Part shown: one piece after another, positions 16,296 to 24,973 of the stretch
How positions within the stretch are numbered: position 1 is the stretch's first letter
Layout: each line of letters opens with the position of its first letter
NCBI GenBank assembly: GCA_905202595.1
Contig: CAJKSP010000003.1
Span: forward strand, 1 to 64,000
Direction of reading: 5' to 3'
Source of the DNA: an uncultured Sutterella sp.
GTDB taxonomy: Bacteria; Pseudomonadota; Gammaproteobacteria; Burkholderiales; Burkholderiaceae_F
Length of the DNA stretch: 64,000 nucleotides
Notes under the pieces: model-generated
What the model saw: the letters and a program-made list of their open reading frames with translations, nothing else
Told to the model about the DNA's origin: nothing
The model's database searches: none
Program-made: the position numbers and the translations under genes

Positions 16296-17948
16296 TTAAA
16301 AGCTTGAGGCCGCTTCGACGAGCGCGCGGGCCTGCGGCGTCTTGACGCTGCCCAAGCGCTTGGCGTCGGCCGATTCCACGATGCGGCCTTCCGAGAGGAA
16401 GAGCACGCGCGAGCAAAGCGAAGCGACGGCGCGCAGATCATGTGAAATGAAGAGCCATGCCGCTTTGGTCTTCGGCATGCGCTGCAACAGCTCGATGATT
16501 TCTCCCTGCACGGAAGCGTCGAGAGAGCTGAGCGCCTCATCGAAGACGATTAGCTGCGGAGAGGCGGCGAGCGCTCTGGCAATGCAGACGCGCTGCAGCT
16601 CGCCGCCGGAGAGCTCATGCGGGCGGCGCGCCAGCATGGCTTCAGGAAGGCCGACGGCCGCAAGCGCAGCAGCGAGCGACTGGCGCGTGAGCCTTTGTGC
16701 GAGCGTAGCGCGCTCCCGAGGCGACGCGGCGGCATGCTTCATCGCAAGCCGGATCGGCTCTGCCACGATTTCGTCGACCGTCCATGCGGGATCGGCCGAC
16801 TGCGCGTAATTCTGCGAGATGAGGCTCATCGCGCCGGGATGAGCCTCGCGCCAGCGCAGGAGGGGCTCCCCATCCATGAGAATGGAGCCGGAATCGGGCG
16901 CTTCGAGTCCGAGAAGCAGACGGGCAAGCGTGCTTTTCCCTGCGCCTGACGGGCCGACAAGGCCCACCGCTTCGCCGCGTGCAAGCGTGAGCTGGGCGCC
17001 TTCAAGAACAGTGCTGAAACGCTTCGCTTCGAAAAGGCGCCGGCGCGGTGCGGCGTAGCGCTTGACGAGCCCTTGAGCGGCGAGAAGCGGCGGGACGGGC
17101 TTGTCATTGTCTGCTGCCGCTGATGCGGCATCAGACGCGTTGGGCTCGAGCGACTGCTTAAGCGCTTCATCCATGCGGCGGCGCATGCTGCAGAGGTGCT
17201 GCACGTAGGGCGTCTTCGGGTTCGACAGCACGTCTGCGCCGCCGGCTTCAACGATCTCTCCTGCCTTCATGACGATGAAGCGGTCGGCAAGCGACTGCGC
17301 AAAGCCGAGATCGTGCGTCACGATCACAAGCGAAGCGGCCGTTTCCTTTCGGATGCGCAGAAGCGAGCGGCGGATTTCGCTGATGGAGAGCACGTCGAGC
17401 GCGCTCGTCGGTTCGTCGGCGACGACGATTTCGGGGCGAAGCAGCAGCGCGGCGGCGGTCATCGCCCGCTGCAGCATGCCGCCCGAAAGCTCGCAGGGAT
17501 AGCGCTCGAGCGCTGCCTCAGGGTCGGCAAAGCGCAGCGCGGCAAGCGCTTCGGAAATGCAGGCCCGAGCTTCCCGGCGCGACAGCTCCGGCCGCTGAAC
17601 GAGCAGCGTCTCTTCGAGCTGCCGTCCGAGGCGCATCAGCGGGTCGAAGGCCGTCATCGGCTGCTGGCTCAGATAAAGGAGCCGGCGGCCGCGGTCGCGG
17701 CGGCGGTAGCCGAGGCGCAGGACTTCTTCTCCGTGGAGCCGCACTTCGCCTTCTGCGCGCAGGCAGGGCGGCAGGAGGCCGCACACGGCTTTGAGTGCAG
17801 TGGACTTGCCTGCGCCGGATTCTCCAATGACGGCGAGGCACTCTCCACGTCGAACGTCGAAGTCGATTCCACGCAAAATGAGATGCGACTCCGCTCCGCG
17901 GGGCATGACCCGCAGGCCTCGGACTTCAAGAGCGGCGGCTTCGGTCAT
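16296..17948 (-). CDS. Fused double ATP-binding subunit of the nickel ABC transporter (NikD-NikE type)
   Basis: One 550-residue polypeptide carries two ABC ATPase domains. Domain 1 (about residues 1-260) has Walker A 'GESGAGKST', signature 'LSGGMLQR' and Walker B 'IVVADEPTSALD'. Domain 2 (about 290-550) has 'GPSGAGKST', 'LSGGELQR' and 'LIVFDEALSSLD'. These are normally two proteins, NikD and NikE (or DppD and DppF). It powers import by the two permeases encoded just upstream, with which it overlaps by four bases. It is the last gene of the nik operon. In domain 2 the usual 'DEPTS' reads 'DEALS', a tolerated variation. Assignment to nickel rests on the NikA-like binding protein of the same operon. 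Confidence 0.88.
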   Translation of the reverse strand: MTEAAALEVRGLRVMPRGAESHLILRGIDFDVRRGECLAVIGESGAGKSTALKAVCGLLPPCLRAEGEVRLHGEEVLRLGYRRRDRGRRLLYLSQQPMTAFDPLMRLGRQLEETLLVQRPELSRREARACISEALAALRFADPEAALERYPCELSGGMLQRAMTAAALLLRPEIVVADEPTSALDVLSISEIRRSLLRIRKETAASLVIVTHDLGFAQSLADRFIVMKAGEIVEAGGADVLSNPKTPYVQHLCSMRRRMDEALKQSLEPNASDAASAAADNDKPVPPLLAAQGLVKRYAAPRRRLFEAKRFSTVLEGAQLTLARGEAVGLVGPSGAGKSTLARLLLGLEAPDSGSILMDGEPLLRWREAHPGAMSLISQNYAQSADPAWTVDEIVAEPIRLAMKHAAASPRERATLAQRLTRQSLAAALAAVGLPEAMLARRPHELSGGELQRVCIARALAASPQLIVFDEALSSLDASVQGEIIELLQRMPKTKAAWLFISHDLRAVASLCSRVLFLSEGRIVESADAKRLGSVKTPQARALVEAASSF

Positions 17949-18826
17949 GGCGTTCTTCCCCGTCCGCGGTTGGCGCGCTGCGGATCAAAGGCATCGGCGA
18001 GCGCATCGCCCAGAAAGTGAAGCGAAACGACGGCGCCGAGAATGGCAAGTCCCGGCGGCAGCATCTGCCAGGGATAGAGCGTCATCACGTTCTTGGCATC
18101 AGCGAGCATCATGCCCCATTCGGCAGCCGGGGGCGACACGCCGAGGCCGAGGAACGAGAGCGACGAGATCATGAGGAGGAAGCTCCCGGTGTCGATGGTC
18201 GCGAGCACAAAGAAGTCGCCTGCCGTGTTCGGGAGCAGATGGCGCCAGAGAATCCAGCCGGCATCGGCGCCGGCGACGCGCGAAAACGAAACGAAGCCTG
18301 CGGCGGCCAAGCGCTTGGCGATCGATCGGATCATTCTGGCGTACCAAGGCCATTTGGCGACGAAGCAGCCGAGGATGACATTTTCGAGTCCAGGTCCGAG
18401 CATGCCCACGACGGCCAGAATCATCACTTCGCTCGGGAAGGACATCCACAGGTCGCAGAAGCGCATAAGCGCTTCATCGGTCTTCGGTCCGGCGGCGGCG
18501 CAGATCCCGCCGTAGAGCGCACCGAAAAGCGCTGTGGCTGCAGCGGCGGCAAGCGAGGCGAAGAGGCTCGTGCGGACGCCCCAGACGATGCGGGAAAGGA
18601 GATCGCGTCCCAGGACGTCGGTGCCGAGCCAGTGTTCGGCCGACGGGGAAGCAAACTTGTGGGCCAGATCGGCGGCTGCCGGATCTGCGAGCGGAAGAAT
18701 CGGCGCAAGGACGCCGGCCAAAAGGGCGATCAGCAGAAAGCCCGCCGAAAGCCGTGCGGCGCGCGTACGAAAGAGGTGCTTCAGAAAGCAGCCTGCGCCG
18801 CGGTGCGGATGCGCTTGACCTTTCAT
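17945..18826 (-). CDS. nikC: Nickel/peptide ABC transporter permease (NikC-like)
   Basis: A 293-residue inner-membrane permease of the DppC/NikC family with about six transmembrane helices. 'HWLGTDVLGRDLLSRIVWG' near residue 65 is the DppC/NikC N-terminal signature, and 'EWGMMLADAK' follows the conserved 'SFLGLGVSPP'. The EAA-type loop that contacts the ATPase is present around 'GFVSFSRVAGAD'. It pairs with the NikB-like permease to form the channel. Its start overlaps the end of nikB (single base at 18826) and its end overlaps the ATPase gene, so the three are tightly coupled. Confidence 0.88.
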   Translation of the reverse strand: MKGQAHPHRGAGCFLKHLFRTRAARLSAGFLLIALLAGVLAPILPLADPAAADLAHKFASPSAEHWLGTDVLGRDLLSRIVWGVRTSLFASLAAAAATALFGALYGGICAAAGPKTDEALMRFCDLWMSFPSEVMILAVVGMLGPGLENVILGCFVAKWPWYARMIRSIAKRLAAAGFVSFSRVAGADAGWILWRHLLPNTAGDFFVLATIDTGSFLLMISSLSFLGLGVSPPAAEWGMMLADAKNVMTLYPWQMLPPGLAILGAVVSLHFLGDALADAFDPQRANRGRGRTP

Positions 18827-19758
18827 CAGACAGTTCCCCGCCGTTCGCGCGGATCCATCAGCATAACGGCGATGTCGCTTGCGAGATTGAAGACGACGAA
18901 GAGCGTTCCCATCAGCAGGACGTAGGCCTGCACGATGGGAAGGTCCCGGTTGAAGACGGCCTCGACGCAGAGCCGTCCGATGCCCGGCCAGGCGAAGATC
19001 GTTTCAACGACAAAAGCGCCGGCCATGAGCTTTGGGATAGACATGCCGAGCGCCGCTGCGGCGCCGCGAAGCGAGTTGCGGATGAGATGCAGCGTGATCC
19101 GGGCTTCGGAGAGCCCGCGGCCTCTCGCGAAGAGCACCCAGTCTTCGTGGGCGGCGCGGAGCATTTCGCTTCGTATGAGGCGCATGTAGGTGCCGATGTA
19201 GGCGAGGGACAGCGTTGCCGCGGGCAGGACAATCGAGGCAGGCGAATCCATGCCGCTCGTCGGCACCAGGTTGAGTTTCACGGCAAAGGCCCAGATGAGA
19301 AGGAGCGCCGCCCAGAAGCTCGGCATGGAGGAGGCAAGGAAGATGAATCCGCGGATGGCGGCGTCCAGGTGCGAATTTTCCGCACGAGCGCTCGCCGTGC
19401 CGGCCGCCAGGCTGAGCGCGAGAATCGCGGCGAGCGCGGCAAGCGCCAGCGCGGCCGTTGCCGGGAGCGCATCGGCGAGAAGGCTGAGGACGGATTCGCC
19501 CGTTACCCAGCTTTTGCCAAGGCTGCCGGAAAGTGCATCCAAAAGCCAGTGCCCGTAGCGCTCGAGAAAGGGTGCATCAAGCCCGAGCTCATGGCGCGTG
19601 AGCGCGACGAGTTCGGGGGTGGGCACCATGGCATTGATGCGGATGGCTGCGACGGCCGGGTCGGTGGGCGAGAGCGCAGAGAGTGCAAACGAAACGAACG
19701 AGATCCCGAGCAGAATCGGGATCAGGAGCGCAAGCCGTCGAAGAATGAAGCCAGGCAT
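18826..19758 (-). CDS. nikB: Nickel/peptide ABC transporter permease (NikB-like)
   Basis: A 310-residue permease of the DppB/NikB family with six predicted membrane helices. The start 'ILRRLALLIPILLGISFVSF' is the family's first helix, 'DPAVAAIRINAMVP' follows, and 'ETIFAWPGIGRLCVEAVFNRDLPIVQAYVLL' region near the C-terminus is diagnostic. It forms the transmembrane pore with NikC. It lies six bases after the nikA stop, so it is in the same transcript. The protein ends 'MLMDPRERRGTV', in which 'DPR' is conserved in the family. Confidence 0.9.
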   Translation of the reverse strand: MPGFILRRLALLIPILLGISFVSFALSALSPTDPAVAAIRINAMVPTPELVALTRHELGLDAPFLERYGHWLLDALSGSLGKSWVTGESVLSLLADALPATAALALAALAAILALSLAAGTASARAENSHLDAAIRGFIFLASSMPSFWAALLLIWAFAVKLNLVPTSGMDSPASIVLPAATLSLAYIGTYMRLIRSEMLRAAHEDWVLFARGRGLSEARITLHLIRNSLRGAAAALGMSIPKLMAGAFVVETIFAWPGIGRLCVEAVFNRDLPIVQAYVLLMGTLFVVFNLASDIAVMLMDPRERRGTV

Positions 19759-19764
19759 GCCGCG

Positions 19765-21426
19765 TCAGCGTCCTGCGGCGTTGCCTGCAGGCGCATTCGG
19801 CGAGCTGAATTGCATCGCTTCAAAGGGAATTTCGTACTGCGAGACGGCAAAGCCGACGTTTTGCAGCGCCATCGAATGTACAGCCTTCGTGCGCGAGTAG
19901 GAGAGCGGGAAATAGACCGCTGCGCGGTGGACCGTCTGCAGGATGTCGGCTGCAAGCGCCTGCCGCTTTGCTTCGTCGGGCTCGACAAGGAAGCGCCCGA
20001 TTTCCTCGTCGATGCGCGCCTTCTCGGAGAGGCCGGACTGCGCCTGGAAGTCGCCGTGCGCCGGCGTGCGCCACGAAGAGAAGTAGCTCTGCGGGTCATA
20101 GGGCGCGCCCCAGGAAAGGGCGTACTGGAGGTCAAAGTTGCCCGAACGCTGCCGGTCTAGAAAAGTCTGCTTTTCTTCACCCTGCAGCGCGACAGCGATG
20201 CCGATGCGGGCGAGATCGGCCTGAATGGCTTCGGCGATAGTGCGCTCCTGCGCATTCTGCGAATTGAAGGAGAACACAGCCTCGCATCGCACGCCGTTCT
20301 TCACGCGCACGCCGTTGGAGCCGAGCGTCCAGCCGGCTTCGTCCAGAAGCTTCGAGGCTGCTGTCGGATCGTAGGGACGGGACGGCAGATCGACGCCGCA
20401 GTAGGGCACGTTCTTTGCAAAGAGCGTGTCAGCCGGGATCTCGATGTTGTTCAGAATGCCCTTCACAATGGCGTCGCGGTTGATGGCGCGCTGAATGGCT
20501 TCTCGAACGGCCGGATCGCCGGTGACGGGACGGGCTGTGTTGAGGAGCACGGCACGGCTCGCAATCGGGCTGCTCAGCTCGACGGCGAGGCGCTTTTCCT
20601 CCTGAAGCTTCGAAATGGCGTCGGTCGTGAGCTGGTCGCCGTCTGCGCCGAAGACGAGATCGATTTCTCCCTTTTCAAGCGCCATCAGCATCGTCTGCGG
20701 GTCAGGCATCACGCGCCAGCGCACCCGTTCAAGCTTCGGGCGCTCGCCCCAGTATCCGGAGTTGGCTTCAAAGACCGCATACTGATTGCGCTTGTGCTCA
20801 GCAAGGCGCCAGGGGCCCGTGCCGGCGAGGCACGTCACGCCGTCCTTCGTATGGCCGTCCTTCATGCACTTGGGCGAGATGAAGCGGAAAGGCCGAGTGA
20901 CGCCAAGCTCGATCAGCGTCGGGAAGTAGGGCTGCTTCAGCACGAGGCGCCAGGTATGTTCGTCCACCGCCTCATTCGATTCAATCTGATTGACGAGCTC
21001 GATCCATGCATGGCGGACGCGATTCTCCAGGATGGCGTCGATGTTGGCTTTGACGCTTGCGGCGGTGAAGGGCTCGCCGTCGCTGTAGCGCACGTCTTTG
21101 CGGAGATGAAAGGTATAGGTGCGGCCGTCGGGCGAAATGTCCCAGCGTTCAGCGAGCAGGGGCTTCACGCCTTCAGGCGTGTTGGCGACGAGCGGCTCGA
21201 AAACCATGGCCTGCGCGGCCATTTCCCCAAGGTAGAGATGCGGGTTGATGTCGCGGATATCCTTCATGCTCGCATATTCGAGCGTCGTTCGAGGACCGGA
21301 GGCGGCGTCGGACGAGCCGCTCTCGGAGCAGCCGGCAAGCAGGAGCGCTGCGGCAAGCGCAGCGGCGGCAGCGGCGAAGCGGCGGGAATGCAGGGTGCGG
21401 GAGAATCGTCGGGCAGGCTGGAGCAT
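19765..21426 (-). CDS. nikA: Nickel ABC transporter substrate-binding lipoprotein
   Basis: A 553-residue solute-binding protein of the SBP_bac_5 family. It follows E. coli NikA closely along its length: 'DINPHLYLGEMAAQAMVFEPLV', 'RHAWIELVNQI', 'RPFRFISP', 'GTGPWRLAEHKRNQYAVF' and 'SWGAPYDPQSYFSSWR' all have NikA counterparts. The start 'MLQPARRFSR' leads into a hydrophobic stretch and the lipobox LLLAGC with Cys33, so here NikA is a lipoprotein rather than a free periplasmic protein. NikA-type proteins bind nickel through small chelators such as histidine. ATG 21424-21426 is the first ATG, with a weak ribosome site; a TTG at 21510 is in frame. First gene of nikABC(DE), with an operator-like promoter at 21597-21624. 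Confidence 0.92.
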   Translation of the reverse strand: MLQPARRFSRTLHSRRFAAAAAALAAALLLAGCSESGSSDAASGPRTTLEYASMKDIRDINPHLYLGEMAAQAMVFEPLVANTPEGVKPLLAERWDISPDGRTYTFHLRKDVRYSDGEPFTAASVKANIDAILENRVRHAWIELVNQIESNEAVDEHTWRLVLKQPYFPTLIELGVTRPFRFISPKCMKDGHTKDGVTCLAGTGPWRLAEHKRNQYAVFEANSGYWGERPKLERVRWRVMPDPQTMLMALEKGEIDLVFGADGDQLTTDAISKLQEEKRLAVELSSPIASRAVLLNTARPVTGDPAVREAIQRAINRDAIVKGILNNIEIPADTLFAKNVPYCGVDLPSRPYDPTAASKLLDEAGWTLGSNGVRVKNGVRCEAVFSFNSQNAQERTIAEAIQADLARIGIAVALQGEEKQTFLDRQRSGNFDLQYALSWGAPYDPQSYFSSWRTPAHGDFQAQSGLSEKARIDEEIGRFLVEPDEAKRQALAADILQTVHRAAVYFPLSYSRTKAVHSMALQNVGFAVSQYEIPFEAMQFSSPNAPAGNAAGR

Positions 21427-21590
21427 CTTGTGGCAAAGGGCTGGCGCGGGCAAGAGGCGCCTGAAGAATCGTAAGTCGCTGTCGGCGCCTGTGCTCGAGG
21501 CTGCAGGCAAGCGGCGACGTCCGCCGCTTTTCCTGCGCTCGCGCAGGAGGCGCCTATTCTGCGCTTCGGCAGTCCTGCTGCCAAGTGCGC
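21427..21590 (-). promoter_or_regulatory. Structured leader of the nik operon
   Basis: Between the candidate promoter and nikA lie three consecutive strong hairpins: GGCAG-N5-CTGCC (21568-21582), TCCTGCGC-N2-GCGCAGGA (21531-21548) and AAGCGGCG/CGCCGCTT (21509-21529). The leader would be about 165 nt, long for a simple 5' UTR. I do not recognise a known riboswitch class. It may be a cis-acting RNA or simply a stable leader. Confidence 0.4.
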
Positions 21591-21596
21591 GGGGAA

Positions 21597-21624
21597 ATCA
21601 TACGAAATTAATTTTCTTCATACA
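21597..21624 (-). promoter_or_regulatory. nik promoter with two NikR-like half-sites
   Basis: On the minus strand, TTGTAT and TATGAT are separated by exactly 17 bases, giving a plausible -35/-10 pair. GTATGA, the half-site bound by E. coli NikR, occurs twice (complement TCATAC at 21598-21603 and 21618-21623), 20 bp apart and overlapping both promoter elements. In E. coli the halves are inverted with N16; here they are direct repeats, so NikR binding is an inference supported by a nikR gene at 28412. Confidence 0.5.
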
Positions 21625-21694
21625 AGCGCGGATTCTCTCTCGGGGCTCCGATCACGAGAGGAAATCATGGCCGCTCGTCTGCCGTGCCTCTTCG

Positions 21695-21720
21695 GTCAGG
21701 GCGCGCATGCGCGCCCTGAC
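21695..21720. terminator. Perfect 26-bp palindrome between SGNH gene and nik operon
   Basis: Bases 21695-21720 form a perfect palindrome of two 13-base arms (GTCAGGGCGCGCA and its complement). It begins 12 bases past the SGNH gene stop and probably forms a terminator hairpin, although neither side has a strong T tract. Confidence 0.55.
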
Positions 21721-21731
21721 GCGTGTTCTTC

Positions 21732-22559
21732 TTATTTCCAGTCGAAAAATGCCTTCACGGTCTGCCAGGCAATGCCTCGCAGAAAAGCTGCCGTTTCTTC
21801 CGGAAGCGGCTTTTCGCATTCGCCGAGATAGCGGATCGGCTCGGGCGAGCGGTGAAAGAGCGTCGCATAGAGCACCGCCCCGTAGAGATAGGAGCCTGCT
21901 GCCGAAGGGTGGCTCTTGTCGGGCATGTACATTTCGAGCTCCGGACGTGCCTTGATGGCCTCCATGAAGGCGAGGCCTACGGGCACGACGCGCATTTTGG
22001 CTTCATTGCCGATGCGCACCGTCTCGTCGGCGATCTGCCGAATGTCGTTCGGCTTGTCCTTCTTTGGCCACGTCATGATGAGGAGCGGCGTGCTGCCCGC
22101 CTGGCGGATCGTTTCAGCGTGAGCAAGCGCATACTTTTCGAAGTAGGGAAGGCGCTTTTTTGAGGTGGCTGCGGCTGAATTGTCTTGTAGTAGCACGATG
22201 TCGAACATCGGATGTAAGAGCTTGCCGTCCTTCACCTCGGCGTACGGATCCTGTTCATGGGGATTCAGATAAAAGCCAACATCATGATAAGAAAGCGCGC
22301 CGGAACTGATTGTGAGGAGCCGCGTCTTCATGCTTTCCTTCGGCGTGCCGGCTTTCATGAAGCCTCGAAGGTACGTGTGCACGCCGCAGTTGTAGAAGCT
22401 GTAGCTGTTGCCGATGAGAAGCGCGACATGCGGGGTCTTTTCAAGCGGCGCCGTCACTTCGGGGCGCACGCTCCCTTCAAGCGCGGCTGCCGGGCCGGCA
22501 GCGGCAAAGGCGGCCAGGGCCGCCGCAGCGGCGGCAGCCAGAGTTGCACGGAGGGTCAT
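21732..22559 (-). CDS. Exported SGNH-hydrolase-like protein
   Basis: A 275-residue protein with a signal peptide (Ala-rich, ends 'GPAAA' near residue 25). After it, 'ALLIGNSYSFYN' is the block I motif G-N-S of SGNH esterase/lipase-like proteins (related to DUF4886-type proteins), with Ser as nucleophile. 'IVLLQDNSAA' lies at the position of the oxyanion Asn block, and 'DKSHPSAAGSYL' provides the C-terminal D-x-x-H pair. Substrate unknown; periplasmic deacetylation or ester hydrolysis would fit. ATG 22557-22559 is preceded by AAGGAAG. A longer open frame upstream lacks a signal sequence at its start. Confidence 0.75.
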   Translation of the reverse strand: MTLRATLAAAAAAALAAFAAAGPAAALEGSVRPEVTAPLEKTPHVALLIGNSYSFYNCGVHTYLRGFMKAGTPKESMKTRLLTISSGALSYHDVGFYLNPHEQDPYAEVKDGKLLHPMFDIVLLQDNSAAATSKKRLPYFEKYALAHAETIRQAGSTPLLIMTWPKKDKPNDIRQIADETVRIGNEAKMRVVPVGLAFMEAIKARPELEMYMPDKSHPSAAGSYLYGAVLYATLFHRSPEPIRYLGECEKPLPEETAAFLRGIAWQTVKAFFDWK

Positions 22560-22627
22560 AGTTTTCTTCCTTTGACGAAGAGGCAGGTGCAGAAGATGGC
22601 ATTCTGCATTCAGCGTGTTTTCGAATC

Positions 22628-22654
22628 GCATGCCGCATTGAAAAGCGGCATGCG
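22628..22654 (-). terminator. Stem-loop after the porin gene
   Basis: CGCATGCCGC (22628-22637) and GCGGCATGCG (22645-22654) are perfect complements with an 7-base AT-rich loop, 18 bases past the porin stop. The following T tract is weak. Confidence 0.5.
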
Positions 22655-22671
22655 TGATCAATGTCTGCCGA

Positions 22672-23826
22672 TCAGAAGCGATGCCGCATGCCGAAGATCA
22701 CGCCGCGGCGATGGGCGGTTTCGCTCGATTCGGCTTCGTCCGCGGGCGTAGCGTCGTTCTTCATGTGGACGTAGGCGGCGCCGGCATAGAGGTCGGTGCG
22801 CTTGGAGAGCGGGTAGAGATAGCCTACGGCAAACTGGTAGCCGTCGGCTTCAAGGCGGCCGGTCTTCGAAGGCTTGCCCTTCTCTTCGACGATGTAGTCG
22901 CCCTCGCCGGTGGCATAGCCCGTAGCGAGCTTGAGCGTGCCGCCCCAGAGGTCAATGTTGGCGCCGAGCAGGACGGCGTTCGTGTCAAAGCCCATCGGCT
23001 TCACGGTCTGTTTCTCCAGTTCGAGGCTCTCAAGATCGTCGATTTTGCCGACGGCCTTGACGCCGTCGCCGAACTGGTAGGCTGCAAAGAGCTTCACAGG
23101 GCCGAAGTCGTACGTGCCGCCGAGGCTGTACGTGGAGTAGTCGTCGAGATTGTAGGAGGTGGAGCTGCCGTTCTTCGTGAACATCCGGTCGGCCAGCGCC
23201 ACGATCATCAGCGGCCCCTGCTTGTAGACGGCGCCGAGTGCGGCATAGCGGTCCTTCTGCGAGCTCGCGACGCCGTCGTCGCCGGAGATGCCGTTCGAAG
23301 CCTGCGCGTAAATGCGCCAGCCGGCAAGATCCGGAGATTCATAGCGAATCTGATTGTCGAGGCGCGTGCTGGTTGCGCCGGAAAGAATCTGGCTGCTCTG
23401 CGCTTCCTGCCACGTAATGCCGAAGGGAGACACTTTGCCCGCAAAGATGCCGCCCGTCACGCCGGCGGCGAGTGCGCCCGTGCGGCCGAGCTCGAATGTG
23501 CCGATCTTGGTTTTGAGGCCGAGAACGGCATTGCGGTTGAAGAGGCGGGTATCGTCTGCCAGTTCGCCTGTATCGGCGTCGAAGCCGTTTTCGAGATTGA
23601 TGTAGACGGAGAGGTCGGAAGAAATCTCTTCTTCTGCGCGAAGACCGAAGCGCGAACCGGCGATCTGGCCGCTCTGCATGGCAAACGTGCTGTCCGAACC
23701 GGTTTCTCTGGCGAATTTGCCGCCGATGTCGACGAGTCCGTACATTTCAACATCTGCTGCGCTCGATGCGCCGGCAGCGGCAAAAAGGGCGCATGCTGCA
23801 GCGGCCCAGGCGGTTTTTTGGGTCAT
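22672..23826 (-). CDS. Gram-negative trimeric porin, betaproteobacterial type
   Basis: A 384-residue outer-membrane porin. Residues 1-23 form a signal peptide ending 'ASSAA'. The mature protein begins 'DVEMYGLVDIGGKF', the start of the first strand in Neisseria/Burkholderiales porins. 'SRFGLRAEEEISSDLSVYINLENGFD' is the conserved loop-strand region that follows, and the chain ends with a C-terminal Phe ('RRGVIFGMRHRF'), the outer-membrane assembly signal. It should allow diffusion of small hydrophilic solutes. ATG 23824-23826 has AAGGAG upstream. It is probably monocistronic. Confidence 0.93.
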   Translation of the reverse strand: MTQKTAWAAAACALFAAAGASSAADVEMYGLVDIGGKFARETGSDSTFAMQSGQIAGSRFGLRAEEEISSDLSVYINLENGFDADTGELADDTRLFNRNAVLGLKTKIGTFELGRTGALAAGVTGGIFAGKVSPFGITWQEAQSSQILSGATSTRLDNQIRYESPDLAGWRIYAQASNGISGDDGVASSQKDRYAALGAVYKQGPLMIVALADRMFTKNGSSTSYNLDDYSTYSLGGTYDFGPVKLFAAYQFGDGVKAVGKIDDLESLELEKQTVKPMGFDTNAVLLGANIDLWGGTLKLATGYATGEGDYIVEEKGKPSKTGRLEADGYQFAVGYLYPLSKRTDLYAGAAYVHMKNDATPADEAESSETAHRRGVIFGMRHRF

Positions 23827-23986
23827 GAATGATTCTCCTTTTGAATGCAGCGCCGCAGGCGTGCACTTCGGGCGCTTGCGGCTGGTCGGCTGAGAACGCA
23901 TTCACGATAGAAAGCATGCGGAAGTATGAAAACACAGGCCTTCGCAAAGCTTGTTTGCGCAAACTGCATTTGAAGGCGGGAGCGCT

Positions 23987-24973
23987 TCAAGTACGAAAGA
24001 TCTTTGCGCGGTCGATGCGACCCTCGTCAGGTGGCAGGCCGACGATGCGCGAAGCCGCTTCCTCCCAGCCGGCAAACAGCGCTTGAAGCTCGCGCGAATA
24101 CCATTCGAAGAAGAGCCGCACGCGCTTCATGTGCCACGCGGCGCGCGTGGTGACGTTGAAGCACTCGATGGGCGGCCGGAACCAGCCGGGAAGAATCGGC
24201 ACGAGCCGCCCTGCGGCGAGATCCTCGCAGATCTGCACGAGCGGCAGGTCGACGGCGATGCCCATGCCGTCAAGCACCGCCTGGCGCACGGCGAGTACGT
24301 CCGTCGATCGGATGGCCGTTCCGTAGACGACGGGCTCCGTGCGGCCGCAGCGCACGAGCGCTTTCGTTTCGGGGCGGACAGGTCCCGTGTAGACGTAGCC
24401 CGTATGCGCACGAAGCTGCTCGGGCAGCACGGGCATGCCGTGGCGCCGGATGTAGTCGGGGCTTGCGACGGGGAGGTACACGTTGCGGCCTCGGCTCATG
24501 TAGACGAGGCCCGGCATGGTTGGCTCTCCGGTGAGCGTTGCAATGTCGCAGAGGCCCTTGACGACGTCGGCTTCCTGCAGGCCGCCGAGAATTTCCACGG
24601 TGATGCCTGGATGCGCGTCTCGAAACTTCTGCAGGATCGGCGTGAGGCGCCGCGAGGCGAAGCCTGGCGCTGAAGAGAGGCGGATGTTGCCTTCCAGCGT
24701 GCGGTTGTCGTTCATGAGCGAGTCGATGAGCGAATCATGCGCGCGCAGAATGGTCTCCATGCGCTTCAGCGCCGTCTTTCCCGCGGCCGTCAGGCGCAGC
24801 GGGCGCACCGAATGCTGTATGAGCTCGCAGCCGAGCGTTTTCTCGAGCGCCTGAATGGCGCGCGAGATGTTCGAGGGCTCGACGTCGAACGACTTCGCCG
24901 CGGCGACAAGCGTTCCCGCTTTGGCGAAGGCGACGAAGTAGCGCCAGCTTGTCAGGTCGTCGGTTTTAGGCAT
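23987..24973 (-). CDS. LysR-family transcriptional regulator
   Basis: A 328-residue regulator. The N-terminal winged helix-turn-helix covers residues 5-65 ('WRYFVAFAKAGTLVAAAKSFDVEPSNISRAIQALEKTLG'-type region), and residues ~90-295 form the periplasmic-binding-like effector domain. ATG 24971-24973 is preceded by GAGGAG. It is divergent from the lyase-DcuC genes with a 304-base shared region, the usual layout for LysR control of the neighbour. The effector may be a substrate or product of that pathway. The C-terminal ~35 residues extend past the usual domain. Confidence 0.88.
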   Translation of the reverse strand: MPKTDDLTSWRYFVAFAKAGTLVAAAKSFDVEPSNISRAIQALEKTLGCELIQHSVRPLRLTAAGKTALKRMETILRAHDSLIDSLMNDNRTLEGNIRLSSAPGFASRRLTPILQKFRDAHPGITVEILGGLQEADVVKGLCDIATLTGEPTMPGLVYMSRGRNVYLPVASPDYIRRHGMPVLPEQLRAHTGYVYTGPVRPETKALVRCGRTEPVVYGTAIRSTDVLAVRQAVLDGMGIAVDLPLVQICEDLAAGRLVPILPGWFRPPIECFNVTTRAAWHMKRVRLFFEWYSRELQALFAGWEEAASRIVGLPPDEGRIDRAKIFRT

